A stretch of 64,000 nt of DNA from Coriobacteriia bacterium (GCA_025361335.1 JANYAK010000038.1:26114-90113), one strand, 5' to 3'; counted from the first letter of the stretch, positions 31,234 through 40,419 are shown. Numbers and translations are program-made. The notes: generated from the letters alone by a model not told the origin.

Positions 31234-32171
31234 CCGACGTCCTCGACATCGCCATCATCGGCGGAGGCCCGGCCGGATTGGCGGCCGCGCTCTACGGCGC
31301 GCGCGGCCGTGCGACGACGGTGGTCTTCGAGAGTTCCATGCCGGGCGGGCAGATCATCACCACCGACTGGATCGAGAACTATCCGGGCATGCCGGAGGGG
31401 CTCAACGGGTCGCGCATCGGTGAGCTCATGCACGCCCACGCCGAGAAGTTCGGCGCGCAGTTCCGCACGTTCGCCAAGGTCGAGTCCATCCGGGCGCAGG
31501 ATGGCGGCTTCGTCCTCACCTGCGATGACGGCGAGGAGTACCGCGCCCGCACGACGATCCTGGCGACCGGGGCGATCCCGGTCAGGCTGGGCATCCCGGG
31601 TGAGGCGGAGTACACGGGCCGAGGTGTCTCGTGGTGCGCCACGTGCGACGGCGCGCTGTTCCGGGGCAAGGAAGTCGCGGTGCTTGGCGGAGGGGACGCT
31701 GCCGTCGAGGAGGCGCTGTTCCTCACCCGATTCGCCGAGCGGGTCCATCTGATCCACCGCCGCGACGAGCTGCGGGCGGCCAAGTGCATCCAGGAGAGGT
31801 GCTTCGCCAACGACAAGGTGGAGATGCACTGGAGCCGCTTGCCCGTCGAGATCATTGGGCATGAGGGGAGAGTCACCGGCGTGCGGCTGCAGTCCACGAA
31901 GGACGAGGCGGAGGAGGTACTCCCGGTGCAGGGCGTGTTCGAGTTCATCGGCGTCCATCCCGTGAGCGAGCTCGTGAGCGGACTGGCCGATCTCGCACCG
32001 GGCGGATGGGTGAAGGTCGACGGGTCCTGCATGACCTCGGCGCCGGGACTGTTCGCCGCCGGCGACGTGACCGACACGCCGCTCAAGCAGGTCGTCACCG
32101 CGGCCGGGCAGGGCGCGACCGCCGCGTTCGAAGCGATGCGTTTCGTCGATACCGGTGTCTGTACGTTGTAG
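31230..32171 (+). CDS. trxB: Thioredoxin reductase
   Basis: A 313-residue NADPH-dependent flavoenzyme. The FAD motif is [13 protein letters not shown], the redox-active pair is in [11 protein letters not shown] (near residue 134) and the NADPH motif is [14 protein letters not shown]. The GTG start at 31230 overlaps the previous stop (GTGA). It reduces the thioredoxin encoded just downstream. Confidence 0.95.
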   Translation: MTDVLDIAIIGGGPAGLAAALYGARGRATTVVFESSMPGGQIITTDWIENYPGMPEGLNGSRIGELMHAHAEKFGAQFRTFAKVESIRAQDGGFVLTCDDGEEYRARTTILATGAIPVRLGIPGEAEYTGRGVSWCATCDGALFRGKEVAVLGGGDAAVEEALFLTRFAERVHLIHRRDELRAAKCIQERCFANDKVEMHWSRLPVEIIGHEGRVTGVRLQSTKDEAEEVLPVQGVFEFIGVHPVSELVSGLADLAPGGWVKVDGSCMTSAPGLFAAGDVTDTPLKQVVTAAGQGATAAFEAMRFVDTGVCTL

Positions 32172-32218
32172 AATGCGTTGGCGCGCAGGCGATTGCGCAC
32201 CCGATGAGAGGGGCTCTC

Positions 32219-32548
32219 GTGAGCGAGAATCTGGTCCATATCACGGATGACGGCTTCGAGGAGTCGGTCACACGCAGCAGCCTGCCGGTCGTTCTGGACT
32301 TCTGGGCGCCCTGGTGCGGGCCGTGCCGGATGATGGAGCCCGTGCTCGACGAGCTCGCCTCCGAGTACGCGGGCAAGGTGGTCGTCGGCAAGCTCAACGT
32401 CGACGAGAATCCCAAGACCGCCATGGCCTACGACATCCTGTCCATCCCGACCTTGCTGGTGTTCTCCGGCGGCGCGGTCGTCAAGAAGCTGGTGGGCGCG
32501 ATGCCCAAGAAGCGGCTTGTCGAGGAACTCGCTCCTTGGGTCGGATAG
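32219..32548 (+). CDS. trxA: Thioredoxin
   Basis: A 109-residue thioredoxin with the active site [15 protein letters not shown] and the cis-proline in [11 protein letters not shown]. The GTG at 32219 has GAGAGGGG six bases upstream and yields a normal N terminus ([16 protein letters not shown]). It lies 47 bases after trxB, forming a thioredoxin/thioredoxin reductase pair. Confidence 0.95.
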   Translation: MSENLVHITDDGFEESVTRSSLPVVLDFWAPWCGPCRMMEPVLDELASEYAGKVVVGKLNVDENPKTAMAYDILSIPTLLVFSGGAVVKKLVGAMPKKRLVEELAPWVG

Positions 32549-32578
32549 TCCCTGACACCACCGGCGAAAGGCGCTGCC

Positions 32579-32824
32579 ATGTGTGAGAGCGGCATCAATG
32601 CGGAGCAGCTGCGGGTCTCCATCGGCCACACAGAGGAGGCCATCGGGATGGCGCAGAAGTGGCTTGAGGATCTGCACCACCTCGCGGACCACGGGAAGCA
32701 GCATGACGCGAGTGCTCAGCTGGCACAGGTGACCGTCATGTTGGGCGAAGCACGGGTGAAGCTCGAGAAGGCCGCCGACGCGCTCGGCGGGGGCAGCCCG
32801 GACGTGACGGTCGAGCTGGTCTGA
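32579..32824 (+). CDS. Small helical protein of unknown function
   Basis: An 81-residue protein, mostly helical, with no signal or membrane segment. It is rich in alanine, glutamate and histidine (QKWLEDLHHLADHGKQHDAS). Thirty bases after trxA and before a strong terminator, it probably belongs to the trxB-trxA transcript. A GAAAGGCG site lies 8 bases upstream of the ATG. The function is unknown. Confidence 0.6.
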   Translation: MCESGINAEQLRVSIGHTEEAIGMAQKWLEDLHHLADHGKQHDASAQLAQVTVMLGEARVKLEKAADALGGGSPDVTVELV

Positions 32825-32853
32825 GCGCCCCGCTCACGGCGACACTGACGAAC

Positions 32854-32892
32854 ACACGCCCGGCCACCCCTTGACGGGGAGGCCGGGCGTGT
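32854..32892 (+). terminator. Strong rho-independent terminator after the trxB-trxA unit
   Basis: Arms ACACGCCCGGCCACCCC (32854-32870) and GGGGAGGCCGGGCGTGT (32876-32892) pair almost perfectly (one A/A mismatch) across a five-base loop, followed by TACATTCTT. It closes the thioredoxin transcript. The loop and stem also contain the -35 region proposed for nikR, so the terminator and the nikR promoter are superimposed. Confidence 0.85.
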
Positions 32893-32916
32893 TACATTCT
32901 TGCCGTTTCGTGTTAC
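32889..32916 (+). promoter_or_regulatory. Candidate NikR operator (GTGTTAC direct repeat)
   Basis: Two identical GTGTTAC heptamers lie at 32889-32895 and 32910-32916, 14 bases apart (21 bases centre to centre, two helical turns), ending 19 bases before nikR. GTGTTAC-type half-sites with a 13-14 base gap are, as far as I recall, known for some NikR proteins. A TTGACG (32871-32876) and TACATT (32893-32898) pair could be the promoter, so the repeats would overlap the -10 box. No experimental support is available here. Confidence 0.5.
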
Positions 32917-32935
32917 GCAACGGCGGGAGTGGCCA

Positions 32936-33355
32936 GTGGGCAACCTTGTGCGGTTCAGCGTGGCGATGGATGAGGCGCTGCTCGACCGGTTCGACGGGAT
33001 GGTCGCCCGCCGCGGGAGTGCGGTGAACCGTTCAGAGGCGGTCAGAGACCTCGTCCGCAGGGCGCTCGTCGAGGCCGAATGGGAAGCGTCCGACCAAGAG
33101 ATCGTCGGGACGATCACGATGGTGTTCGACCACCACGCCACCGACCTGTCCGACAAGCTCGACTCCCTTCAGCACGCGCACCACGAACGGATCATCTCGT
33201 CGATGCATGTGCATCTGGACGCGCACAACTGCCTGGAAGTCATCGTGGTGAGGGGGACGAGCGCGGAGGTGCGCTCGATCGCCGACGCCCTTCTGGGGAC
33301 CAAGGGCGTCAAACACGGGAAACTCGTGCCCACCACCACCGGACGCCACCTCTAG
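32936..33355 (+). CDS. nikR: Nickel-responsive regulator NikR
   Basis: A 139-residue repressor. An N-terminal ribbon-helix-helix ([20 protein letters not shown]) binds DNA and the C-terminal ACT-like domain binds nickel: the high-affinity ligands are H80, H91, H93 and C99 ([17 protein letters not shown]), matching the spacing of H76/H87/H89/C95 in E. coli NikR. The GTG at 32936 has GGGAG seven bases upstream. It is the first gene of the nickel uptake and hydrogenase maturation unit. Confidence 0.93.
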   Translation: MGNLVRFSVAMDEALLDRFDGMVARRGSAVNRSEAVRDLVRRALVEAEWEASDQEIVGTITMVFDHHATDLSDKLDSLQHAHHERIISSMHVHLDAHNCLEVIVVRGTSAEVRSIADALLGTKGVKHGKLVPTTTGRHL

Positions 33356-33369
33356 GGAGCACGAGCGGA

Positions 33370-34302
33370 TTGCACATCCCCGACGGCATGCTGGACGCGA
33401 AGACGATGGCGGGTACCTGGGCCGTGGCGGCGACGGGTCTCGGCATCGGCGTGCGGGCGGTGCGCACACGGATGACCGACGGCCGCTTGGTGCTCATGGC
33501 CGTGCTGGCCGCGCTCGTGTTCGCGCTGCAGATGCTCAACTTCCCGGTCGCCGGAGGCACCTCGGGCCATTTCGCGGGGGGAGCGCTCGCCGCGGTCCTG
33601 CTGGGGCCGTGGCCGGCGATGATCGTCATGTCGGCCGTCTTGGTGGTGCAGGCCTTCTTCTTCGCGGATGGGGGCGTCATCTCACTTGGCGCGAACATCG
33701 TGAACATGGCGGTGGTCGCGCCTCTCGTCGGATGGTGGGTCTACAGCCTGGCGGTGCGGATCAGCGACACACGGAGCGCCCGCATGGCTGGGGCGTTCGT
33801 CGCCGCCTGGGCCGCGTGCGTGGCCGCCGCGCTCGCGGCGGCGCTCATGCTGTGGGCGTCGGGCGCCGCACCGCTCCTCTTCCTCGCCGGAGCGATGACG
33901 TTCTGGCACGCGCTCATCGGAGTCGGGGAGGGTCTGGTCACCGCGGGGCTCGTGGGATATGTGTTCCGCCTGCGGCCCGACCTGATGCGTGCCGACACGG
34001 AGATCCTGCGGCCGCGGGGGCTCGCGCTCTCGCTGGGCGCGGTCGCTGTGGCGGCCACCGGCCTCTCCCTCCTCGCCTCACGGGCACCGGATGGCCTGGA
34101 GACCGTCGCGGGGACCCTCCCGTCGCTCGGCGGCGCGGGCACCGCGTCGAAGCTCAGCCCGATGGCCGGCTACATCGTCCCCGGTATCGCGAACGAGGCG
34201 CTGGTGGGCGTCCTCGCCGGACTCGTCGGCCTGATCATCACCAGCGTCGCCGTGTACTTGGGGTTGCGCTCGCTCCGCTCGCGAAGAGCGGCCCGGGGAT
34301 GA
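33370..34302 (+). CDS. ECF nickel/cobalt transporter substrate-binding subunit, NikM-NikN/CbiM-CbiN fusion
   Basis: A 310-residue membrane protein. The TTG start at 33370 gives the N-terminal M-H-I-P-D-G sequence whose first histidine and amino terminus bind the metal in this family; an AGGGAGC site lies upstream. Several membrane segments (LRMLNFPV, AVLLGPWPAMIVMSAVLVVQ and others) follow. The C-terminal extension has the PDGLE motif (SRAPDGLETV) and one more membrane segment, typical of a fused N subunit. Nickel rather than cobalt is favoured by nikR and the hyp genes next door. Confidence 0.88.
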   Translation: MHIPDGMLDAKTMAGTWAVAATGLGIGVRAVRTRMTDGRLVLMAVLAALVFALQMLNFPVAGGTSGHFAGGALAAVLLGPWPAMIVMSAVLVVQAFFFADGGVISLGANIVNMAVVAPLVGWWVYSLAVRISDTRSARMAGAFVAAWAACVAAALAAALMLWASGAAPLLFLAGAMTFWHALIGVGEGLVTAGLVGYVFRLRPDLMRADTEILRPRGLALSLGAVAVAATGLSLLASRAPDGLETVAGTLPSLGGAGTASKLSPMAGYIVPGIANEALVGVLAGLVGLIITSVAVYLGLRSLRSRRAARG

Positions 34303-35198
34303 GTGCGGATATCCGCCCCGGCGACGGGGCTCCCACCGCCACCCCGCCCGCGCCGGGCCTCCACCGCGACGCGCACGAGCACAACGGCGAGGTCCATCGT
34401 CACGTCCACCACCACCCCGAGAGGGCGGGACCGGGACACGATCACGGCCACGGGCAGGGGCTCGAGAGGCTCACATACCTTGTCTCTCCGATCCACGACC
34501 TGGACCCGAGGGCGAAGATCGTCGGCGCGATCGTGCTCATCCTCGCGATCGTCCTGTCCCCGCCGATGCGGGCGGCCGAGTTCATCGGGCTGTGGGCCCT
34601 CCTGCTGTCCGCGGCGGCGATCGGGCGCCTGCCGCTGCGCTGGGTGCTTGCGCGCGCGGCGGTGGTCCTTCCCGTGGCCGGCACGATCGCGCTGTTCGCT
34701 CCGCTCGCCCGCGGCGGCTCGCTTTCGGTCGGGGGGGTCGCCGGCGCCTATGCGGGTGGCGGCTGGGTAGCGGCGTGGGCGATACTCTCGAAGGCCTTCC
34801 TCGCGGTGACCGTCACGGTCGTGCTCTCGGGGACAACGCCGACGTCGAAGATCATCCGCGGGCTCGAGTCCTTGCGGGTGCCCGACGTCTTCATCGCCCT
34901 GTTCTCCTTCCTCTACCGCTACACCGACGTCTTCCGCGCACAGCTGCGATCCCTGCGCACGGCGCTCGAGAGCCGCGCCCCTTCGATGCCGCGGGTCCGG
35001 CGCTGGAGGCTGTACGGCAATCTGGCGGGCAACCTGTTCCTGCGCGCGTATGACCGCGGCGAGCGCATCCACCAGGCCATGCTGTGTCGCGGGTTCAGCG
35101 GCAGCCTCCCCACCGCCGACACGCTCGGCCTGTCCGCCGCGGACGCGCTCCTGATGCTGGTGGTCCTACTGGCCGCCGCGGCCGTCGCGCTCTACTGA
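34299..35198 (+). CDS. cbiQ: ECF transporter transmembrane subunit (CbiQ/NikQ) with a His-rich N-terminal extension
   Basis: A 299-residue T subunit. The N terminus has 12 histidines in a 40-residue stretch (HEHNGEVHRHVHHHPE and GHDHGHG), which could bind nickel. The membrane part starts at YLVSPIHDLDPRAKIVGAIV, and the coupling helices of the family are visible near ALESRAPSMPRVRR and RGERIHQAMLCRGFSG. The ATG at 34299 overlaps the stop of the previous gene. Confidence 0.9.
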   Translation: MSADIRPGDGAPTATPPAPGLHRDAHEHNGEVHRHVHHHPERAGPGHDHGHGQGLERLTYLVSPIHDLDPRAKIVGAIVLILAIVLSPPMRAAEFIGLWALLLSAAAIGRLPLRWVLARAAVVLPVAGTIALFAPLARGGSLSVGGVAGAYAGGGWVAAWAILSKAFLAVTVTVVLSGTTPTSKIIRGLESLRVPDVFIALFSFLYRYTDVFRAQLRSLRTALESRAPSMPRVRRWRLYGNLAGNLFLRAYDRGERIHQAMLCRGFSGSLPTADTLGLSAADALLMLVVLLAAAAVALY

Positions 35199-35211
35199 AG
35201 AGAGGTCCACC

Positions 35212-35946
35212 GTGCCGAGTGCAGCCCTCGAGCTTCGAGCCGTGCGTTACAGCTACCCTGACGGGACCGTCGCCCTCTCGGGGATCGACCTCGTCGTCGG
35301 CGAGGGAGAGTCCGTGGCGCTGCTCGGACCGAACGGGGCCGGCAAGTCGACTCTGCTGCTGCACCTCAACGGAATCCTGCGACCCGCGGAAGGCGCCGTG
35401 AGTATCGGAGGCGTGCGTCTGGAGGAGGGGACCCTGCGCGTCGTGCGAGCGCGGGTGGGCATGGTGTTCCAGGATCCGGACGACCAGCTGTTCATGACGA
35501 CGCTGTACGACGACGTGGCGTTCGGTCCTCTCAACATGGGCCTCGCTCGCGACGACGTCGATGCGCGGGTCCACGAGGCTCTCCACGCGGTCGGTCTGGC
35601 GGAGTCGGCGTCCCGTCCCGCACAGCATCTGAGTTTCGGCCAGCGCAAGCGCGCCGCCTTGGCCACCGTGCTCTCGATGCGTCCCGGGTTGTTGGTGCTC
35701 GACGAGCCGACCTCCAACCTGGACCCGAGGGCGCGGCGGGAGATGATCGCCCTTTTGGACGCGCTCCCCGCGACAAAGATCCTCGCCACGCACGACATGG
35801 ACTGTGCGGCATCCCTGTGCCGTCGTGCGGCCGTCATCGACGGGGGTCGTATCGTGGCCGACGGGCCGTCGTCCGAGATCATGCGCGATGCGGTCCTTCT
35901 GGAGGCGCATGGTCTCGAGCGACCGACTGCTACACTCGCGTCATGA
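35212..35946 (+). CDS. cbiO: ECF transporter ATPase (CbiO/NikO)
   Basis: A 244-residue ABC ATPase with Walker A GPNGAGKSTLLLHL, a Q-loop (VFQDPDDQLF) typical of ECF ATPases, signature LSFGQRKRAALATVLS and Walker B LLVLDEPTSNLDPRARR. It powers the nickel uptake complex. The stop overlaps the next start as ATGA. Confidence 0.94.
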   Translation: MPSAALELRAVRYSYPDGTVALSGIDLVVGEGESVALLGPNGAGKSTLLLHLNGILRPAEGAVSIGGVRLEEGTLRVVRARVGMVFQDPDDQLFMTTLYDDVAFGPLNMGLARDDVDARVHEALHAVGLAESASRPAQHLSFGQRKRAALATVLSMRPGLLVLDEPTSNLDPRARREMIALLDALPATKILATHDMDCAASLCRRAAVIDGGRIVADGPSSEIMRDAVLLEAHGLERPTATLAS

Positions 35947-36593
35947 AGAAGTCCCAGCGGCCCATTCCCGCACAGAACTACGTACCGGCGGCGAACGCCC
36001 CCTCCTTCTGGGAATGCCCGGGGTGCGGCTTCCTGAGCAGCGACGTGATGCTCGCGGACGCGGCGACGCCGTGCTCCCGGTGCGGCGCCTCCGGGGTAGA
36101 GCGTCGCGTCTTCCCCAACGAGCGTCTGCGCCACCTTGACGAGCGCATCCGCGCCTACCACTCGGAGTCCGAGTCCGAGATCGTCGTGATCCTGGGCGCC
36201 ACCTTCCTGGAGACACTGCTCGAGGACCTCCTCGACCGCATCATGAGCGCTCATGGGGCCGACGTCGCCGTCCGCTCGATGGTCCTGGACAACGTGCGGG
36301 CCGTCGGGCAGCGGATCGGGAGGCTGTTCCCGCAACTGACCGCCGAGGAGTTCGAGGCGGCAGCCCTGGAACTGGGCTTCCGTGACTTCCCGAAGCGCTG
36401 GCGGCGCATCAGAGAGGCACGCAATGCGTTCATCCACGACACGCCGTATCGGGAGGCCCCGGGAGGGCTCGACGAGTCGACCGCCCTGCGGACCATGGAA
36501 CTGATCGACCAGTCGTATCTGCTGTTCGTCTCGATGAACAACCGGTTCGTGGCCGACGGCCACCGCGGCCTGGGACCCGTGCGCAGGCCATGA
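35943..36593 (+). CDS. Zinc-ribbon protein with a HEPN-like domain
   Basis: A 216-residue protein of unknown function. A zinc ribbon (C25/C28 and C44/C47; WECPGCGF and CSRCG) is followed by a helical domain in which REARNAFIHDTPYR holds an R-x4-H motif (R160, H165), the signature of HEPN RNases. Earlier helices (GATFLETLLEDLLDRIMS) fit a HEPN bundle. It is fused into the operon by ATGA overlaps with both the transporter ATPase and hypF, so it is translated with them. Whether it is an RNase or a structural adaptor is open. Confidence 0.7.
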   Translation: MKKSQRPIPAQNYVPAANAPSFWECPGCGFLSSDVMLADAATPCSRCGASGVERRVFPNERLRHLDERIRAYHSESESEIVVILGATFLETLLEDLLDRIMSAHGADVAVRSMVLDNVRAVGQRIGRLFPQLTAEEFEAAALELGFRDFPKRWRRIREARNAFIHDTPYREAPGGLDESTALRTMELIDQSYLLFVSMNNRFVADGHRGLGPVRRP

Positions 36594-38968
36594 CGGTCGC
36601 CGCGCGAATCCGCGTCACGGGCGTCGTCCAAGGCGTCGGCTTCCGCCCCTTCGTCTACAACCTGGCTCGGTCGCTGGCCCTGACGGGGTGGGTGAACAAC
36701 GACTCTCAGGGCGTCAACGTGGTCGTCGAGGGCTCTCCCGCAGCCGTCGAGCGTCTCGCGGCGGAGTTGCGCGACCTGGCCCCCGCGCGCGCCGTGATCG
36801 AGACCCTCGATGTGGAAGCGATCCCGCCCGAAGGGTTCACCGACTTCACGATCCGCGAATCGGGATGCGCGGACGGCGCCATGACGCTCGTCTCCCCCGA
36901 CATCGCGACGTGTCCGGCGTGTCTCGCCGAGATGCGTGCACCCGGGGACCGGCGCTATCGCTACCCGTTCGTGAACTGCACGAACTGCGGCCCGCGCTTC
37001 ACCATCATCGAGGACGTGCCGTACGACCGGCCGATGACGACGATGCGCGACTTCCCGATGTGTCCGGACTGCGCGGCCGAGTACGCGGACCCCGCCGATC
37101 GGAGGTTCCACGCCCAGCCCAACGCCTGTTCCGTCTGCGGGCCACGGCTGTACCTGTCGGGCAAGGGCCGCGTGAGCACCGGCTGGGAGTGGGACGCCGC
37201 GATGGAGCGGACTCCCCGCCTCCGGCGAGACCCGGGCGACGAGGGGAGGCGGACCGGAGACATCCTGCAGGCGGTCACGTTCATGCTGAGCGGCGGCGAG
37301 ATCGTGGCGCTCAAGGGGCTCGGCGGATTCCACCTCGCCTGCGACGCCACGAACGAGGCCGCGGTGTCCCGACTTCGCGACCGCAAGCGCCGCTGGGGCA
37401 AACCGTTCGCCGTGATGTTCCCCACGCTCGAGATGGCCCGAGCGTACTGCGAGATCGATGACACCGAAGCGGCGCTCCTCGAAGGCAGCGTTCGCCCAAT
37501 CGTTCTGCTGAGGCGACGCGACGGAGCCGCGGGGAAGCCGACCACGGGATCCGACGGCGGACGGCTTGCGCCGTCGATCGCTCCCGGGCTGGCCGAGATC
37601 GGCGTCATGCTGCCCTACACGCCGCTGCACCATCTGCTGCTGGACGTCTTCGGCGGCCCGCTCGTCATGACCTCGGGCAACCTCTCGGACGAGCCCATCG
37701 CGACCGGCAACGCCGAGGCCATGGCGCGGCTTTCGCCGATCGCCGACGCGTTCCTCCTGCACGACCGCGGGGTCCGCTCGCGCTATGACGACTCCGTGGT
37801 GCGCGTCGTGTCGGGCCGGACCGAGATGGTCCGTCGGGCGCGCGGGTACGCCCCGTTCCCCCTGCACCTCCCGTCCGCCTCAGCCCTGTCGGTGCTGGCG
37901 ACGGGACCCGAGCAGAAGAACACGTTCTGCCTCACCAGAGACGGATACGCCTTCGTGTCCCAGCATATGGGGAACTTGGAGAACGCCGAGACGCTGGAGG
38001 CCTTCGAGGCCGCGGTCGACCTCTATCGCGGGATGTTCCGCATCGAGCCGTCGCTGGTCGCGTACGACCTGCACCCCGAGTACCTTGCCACCAAGTACGC
38101 GCTCACCCTGGGGCTTCCGACCGAGGGGGTCCAGCACCACCACGCCCACATCGCGGCGGTCTCGGCCGAGCACGCGGTGTCCGGCCCTGTGGTCGGCCTC
38201 GCCTATGACGGGACCGGCTACGGCCCCGACGGCACCATCTGGGGCGGAGAGGTGCTCGTCTCGACCTGGGGATCGTATCAGCGGTTCGCCCACCTGCGGC
38301 CGGTACCGATGCCGGGCGGAGCAGCGTCGATCCGGCGACCCGTGCGGATGGCACTCGGCTTGCTCTGTGGACTGGACAGAGGGCTGTTGGATCACCCCGG
38401 TCTCGCACACCTGCTCACACGACTCGCAACGGATGAACTCTCGAACACACTTGCGATGGCGGACCGGGGTCTCAACAGCCCTCTCACGTCGTCCATGGGA
38501 CGGCTGTTCGATGCGGTCGCGGCCATCGCGGGGGTCAGGGACGACGCGGCCTACGAGGGGCAGGCAGCCATCGAGCTCGAAGCCCTGGCCGACCGGTCCG
38601 AGACGGGGGCGTACCACTTCTTTGTCGGCGACGGCACGCCGGCCGTGATCGATCCGCTGCCCCTCGTCGAGGCGCTGCTCGACGACGTGGCCGCCTCAGT
38701 CCCCGTCGCGACGATCTCCGCCCGGTTCCACAACGCCGTGGTGCGGATGAGCGTCGGCATCGCGCGTCGGGGGGCGGAAGCCGCCGGGACTCGCCATGTG
38801 GCGCTGGGGGGAGGCGTCTTCATGAACCGCATCGTCCTGGCCGGCACCCTGCGTGGCCTCGAGGATGCCGGGCTCGTCCCGCTCCTTCCGCGCGAGCTGC
38901 CGGTGAACGACGGGGCTATCTCGTTCGGGCAGGCGGTCGTGGCGCTCGCGCGCCGCGATGCGGTATAA
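36590..38968 (+). CDS. hypF: Carbamoyltransferase HypF, hydrogenase maturation
   Basis: A 792-residue enzyme that makes the carbamoyl group used to form the CN ligands of [NiFe] hydrogenases. Domains in order: acylphosphatase (RIRVTGVVQGVGFRPFVY, residues 6-90), two zinc fingers (CPACLAEM with CTNCGPRF; CPDCAAEY with CSVCGP), a YrdC-like domain (GEIVALKGLGGFHLACDA near 215) and a Kae1/TsaD-like domain (VQHHHAHIAAVSAEHAV near 515). The ATG overlaps the stop of the previous gene. Confidence 0.96.
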   Translation: MTVAARIRVTGVVQGVGFRPFVYNLARSLALTGWVNNDSQGVNVVVEGSPAAVERLAAELRDLAPARAVIETLDVEAIPPEGFTDFTIRESGCADGAMTLVSPDIATCPACLAEMRAPGDRRYRYPFVNCTNCGPRFTIIEDVPYDRPMTTMRDFPMCPDCAAEYADPADRRFHAQPNACSVCGPRLYLSGKGRVSTGWEWDAAMERTPRLRRDPGDEGRRTGDILQAVTFMLSGGEIVALKGLGGFHLACDATNEAAVSRLRDRKRRWGKPFAVMFPTLEMARAYCEIDDTEAALLEGSVRPIVLLRRRDGAAGKPTTGSDGGRLAPSIAPGLAEIGVMLPYTPLHHLLLDVFGGPLVMTSGNLSDEPIATGNAEAMARLSPIADAFLLHDRGVRSRYDDSVVRVVSGRTEMVRRARGYAPFPLHLPSASALSVLATGPEQKNTFCLTRDGYAFVSQHMGNLENAETLEAFEAAVDLYRGMFRIEPSLVAYDLHPEYLATKYALTLGLPTEGVQHHHAHIAAVSAEHAVSGPVVGLAYDGTGYGPDGTIWGGEVLVSTWGSYQRFAHLRPVPMPGGAASIRRPVRMALGLLCGLDRGLLDHPGLAHLLTRLATDELSNTLAMADRGLNSPLTSSMGRLFDAVAAIAGVRDDAAYEGQAAIELEALADRSETGAYHFFVGDGTPAVIDPLPLVEALLDDVAASVPVATISARFHNAVVRMSVGIARRGAEAAGTRHVALGGGVFMNRIVLAGTLRGLEDAGLVPLLPRELPVNDGAISFGQAVVALARRDAV

Positions 38969-39038
38969 CAGCGGGGTCTTGCGAGAACGGCCGTCGCGCA
39001 CCGCGCGATCCGAACCTGCCCATCGAAAGGCCCCGCAT

Positions 39039-39317
39039 ATGTGCCTCGCGATCCCCGCACGAGTCGTTCTCATCGGTGAGAACCTGATGGCCCAGATCGA
39101 CATCCACGGCGTGACGCGCACGGTCAGCCTCGACCTCACCCCCGACGCCGAGGTCGGCTCGTGGGTGCTCGTCCACGCCGGCTACGCGATCCAGGTGGTG
39201 GACGAGCAGTTCGCCGCAGAGTCCTGGGACCTGATCCAGCAGATGGGCGAGGCGCTGGACGCCGAGGAGATGGCCGAGCTGACCGCCGGGACGCCGCTCG
39301 CGCAGACCGAGGGCTAG
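39039..39317 (+). CDS. hypC: Hydrogenase maturation chaperone HypC
   Basis: A 92-residue chaperone that carries the Fe(CN)2CO unit with HypD. It starts with the diagnostic MCLAIPARVV (Cys2 binds iron). A GAAAGG ribosome binding site precedes the ATG at 39039. It lies 70 bases after hypF and 1 base before hypD. Confidence 0.96.
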   Translation: MCLAIPARVVLIGENLMAQIDIHGVTRTVSLDLTPDAEVGSWVLVHAGYAIQVVDEQFAAESWDLIQQMGEALDAEEMAELTAGTPLAQTEG

Positions 39318-39318
39318 C

Positions 39319-40419
39319 GTGCCCGCTCTCCCCCCCAGCGCGTGGCGCGACCCCGGCCTGGCGGCGCGGCTGACCGCGTCGATCACCGCGCACGCCAGCG
39401 CGCCCATGAAGCTCATGGAGGTGTGCGGCACGCACACAGTGGCCATCGCGCGCTTCGGCCTGCGCGACGTCATGCCCGAAAACGTCACCTTGCTGTCAGG
39501 CCCGGGGTGCCCGGTCTGCGTGACGGCGAATCGCGACATCGACCTCGCGATCGAGATCGGCCGCCAGCCCGGCGTGGTCCTCACGACGTTCGGCGACATG
39601 ATGAAGGTGCCCGGCTCGTATTCCTCGCTGGCTCGCGAGAAGGCCGACGGCCGCGACATCCGCGTGGTGTACTCGCCGCTGGACGCCATGGGGATCGCTG
39701 AGAGCGAGCCGGGAAGCCAGGTCGTCTTCCTTGGCGTCGGGTTCGAGACCACGGCGCCCACCGTGGCCGCGGCGATCCGCACGGCCGCTCGCACACGGCT
39801 GAAGAACTTCACGGCGCTCGCGCTGCACAAGACGGTCCCGCTCGCCCTGGAGGCGCTGGTCAACGACCCTCAGGTCGCGATCGACGGGTTCCTCCTTCCG
39901 GGCCACGTGTCGACGATCATCGGCCCGGAACCCTACCGCTTCCTCGCCTCCCGATACGCCGTCCCCGGCGTGATCGCCGGATTCGAGCCCATCGACGTGC
40001 TCCAAGGGATCGACATGCTGGTCAAGCAGGTCTCCTCGGGCCGCGCTGAGATCGAGATCGCATATGGCAGGGGCGTGTCGCCCGACGGCAACCCGACCGC
40101 TCGCGCGCTGATGGCCGAGGTCTTCGAGGCGTCGGACTCGGACTGGCGAGGGATCGGGGTCATCCCCGGCACCGGGCTGACGCTACGCGAGGAGTACGCC
40201 GAGTGGGACGCCGCGCGCAGGTTCGACGTCTCGCCCCCCGAACCCCGCGAGATCCCCGGCTGCCAGTGCGGCGACGTCTTGCGAGGCGTGACACTCCCCT
40301 TCGAGTGCCGCCTGTTCGGCACGGGCTGCACGCCCGAGCACCCCATCGGCCCCTGCATGGTCTCCTCCGAGGGATCGTGCGCGGCCTACTATCGCTACAC
40401 CGACTACGGCAGGCAGTGA
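39319..40419 (+). CDS. hypD: Hydrogenase maturation protein HypD
   Basis: A 366-residue [4Fe-4S] protein that assembles the Fe(CN)2CO group with HypC and HypE. Diagnostic motifs are MEVCGTHTVAIARFGLR, LLSGPGCPVCVT, GFETTAPTVAAAI and the cysteine-rich tail IPGCQCGDVLRGV and CRLFGTGCTPEHPIGPCMVS. It starts at a GTG right after hypC; a later ATG (MKLMEVCG) would cut conserved residues. Confidence 0.96.
   Translation: MPALPPSAWRDPGLAARLTASITAHASAPMKLMEVCGTHTVAIARFGLRDVMPENVTLLSGPGCPVCVTANRDIDLAIEIGRQPGVVLTTFGDMMKVPGSYSSLAREKADGRDIRVVYSPLDAMGIAESEPGSQVVFLGVGFETTAPTVAAAIRTAARTRLKNFTALALHKTVPLALEALVNDPQVAIDGFLLPGHVSTIIGPEPYRFLASRYAVPGVIAGFEPIDVLQGIDMLVKQVSSGRAEIEIAYGRGVSPDGNPTARALMAEVFEASDSDWRGIGVIPGTGLTLREEYAEWDAARRFDVSPPEPREIPGCQCGDVLRGVTLPFECRLFGTGCTPEHPIGPCMVSSEGSCAAYYRYTDYGRQ

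Noticed and set aside
38963..38968. TATAAC resembling a -10 box just before hypC
   Set aside because: It is the end of hypF (last codons and stop) and no -35 box lies at a suitable distance.
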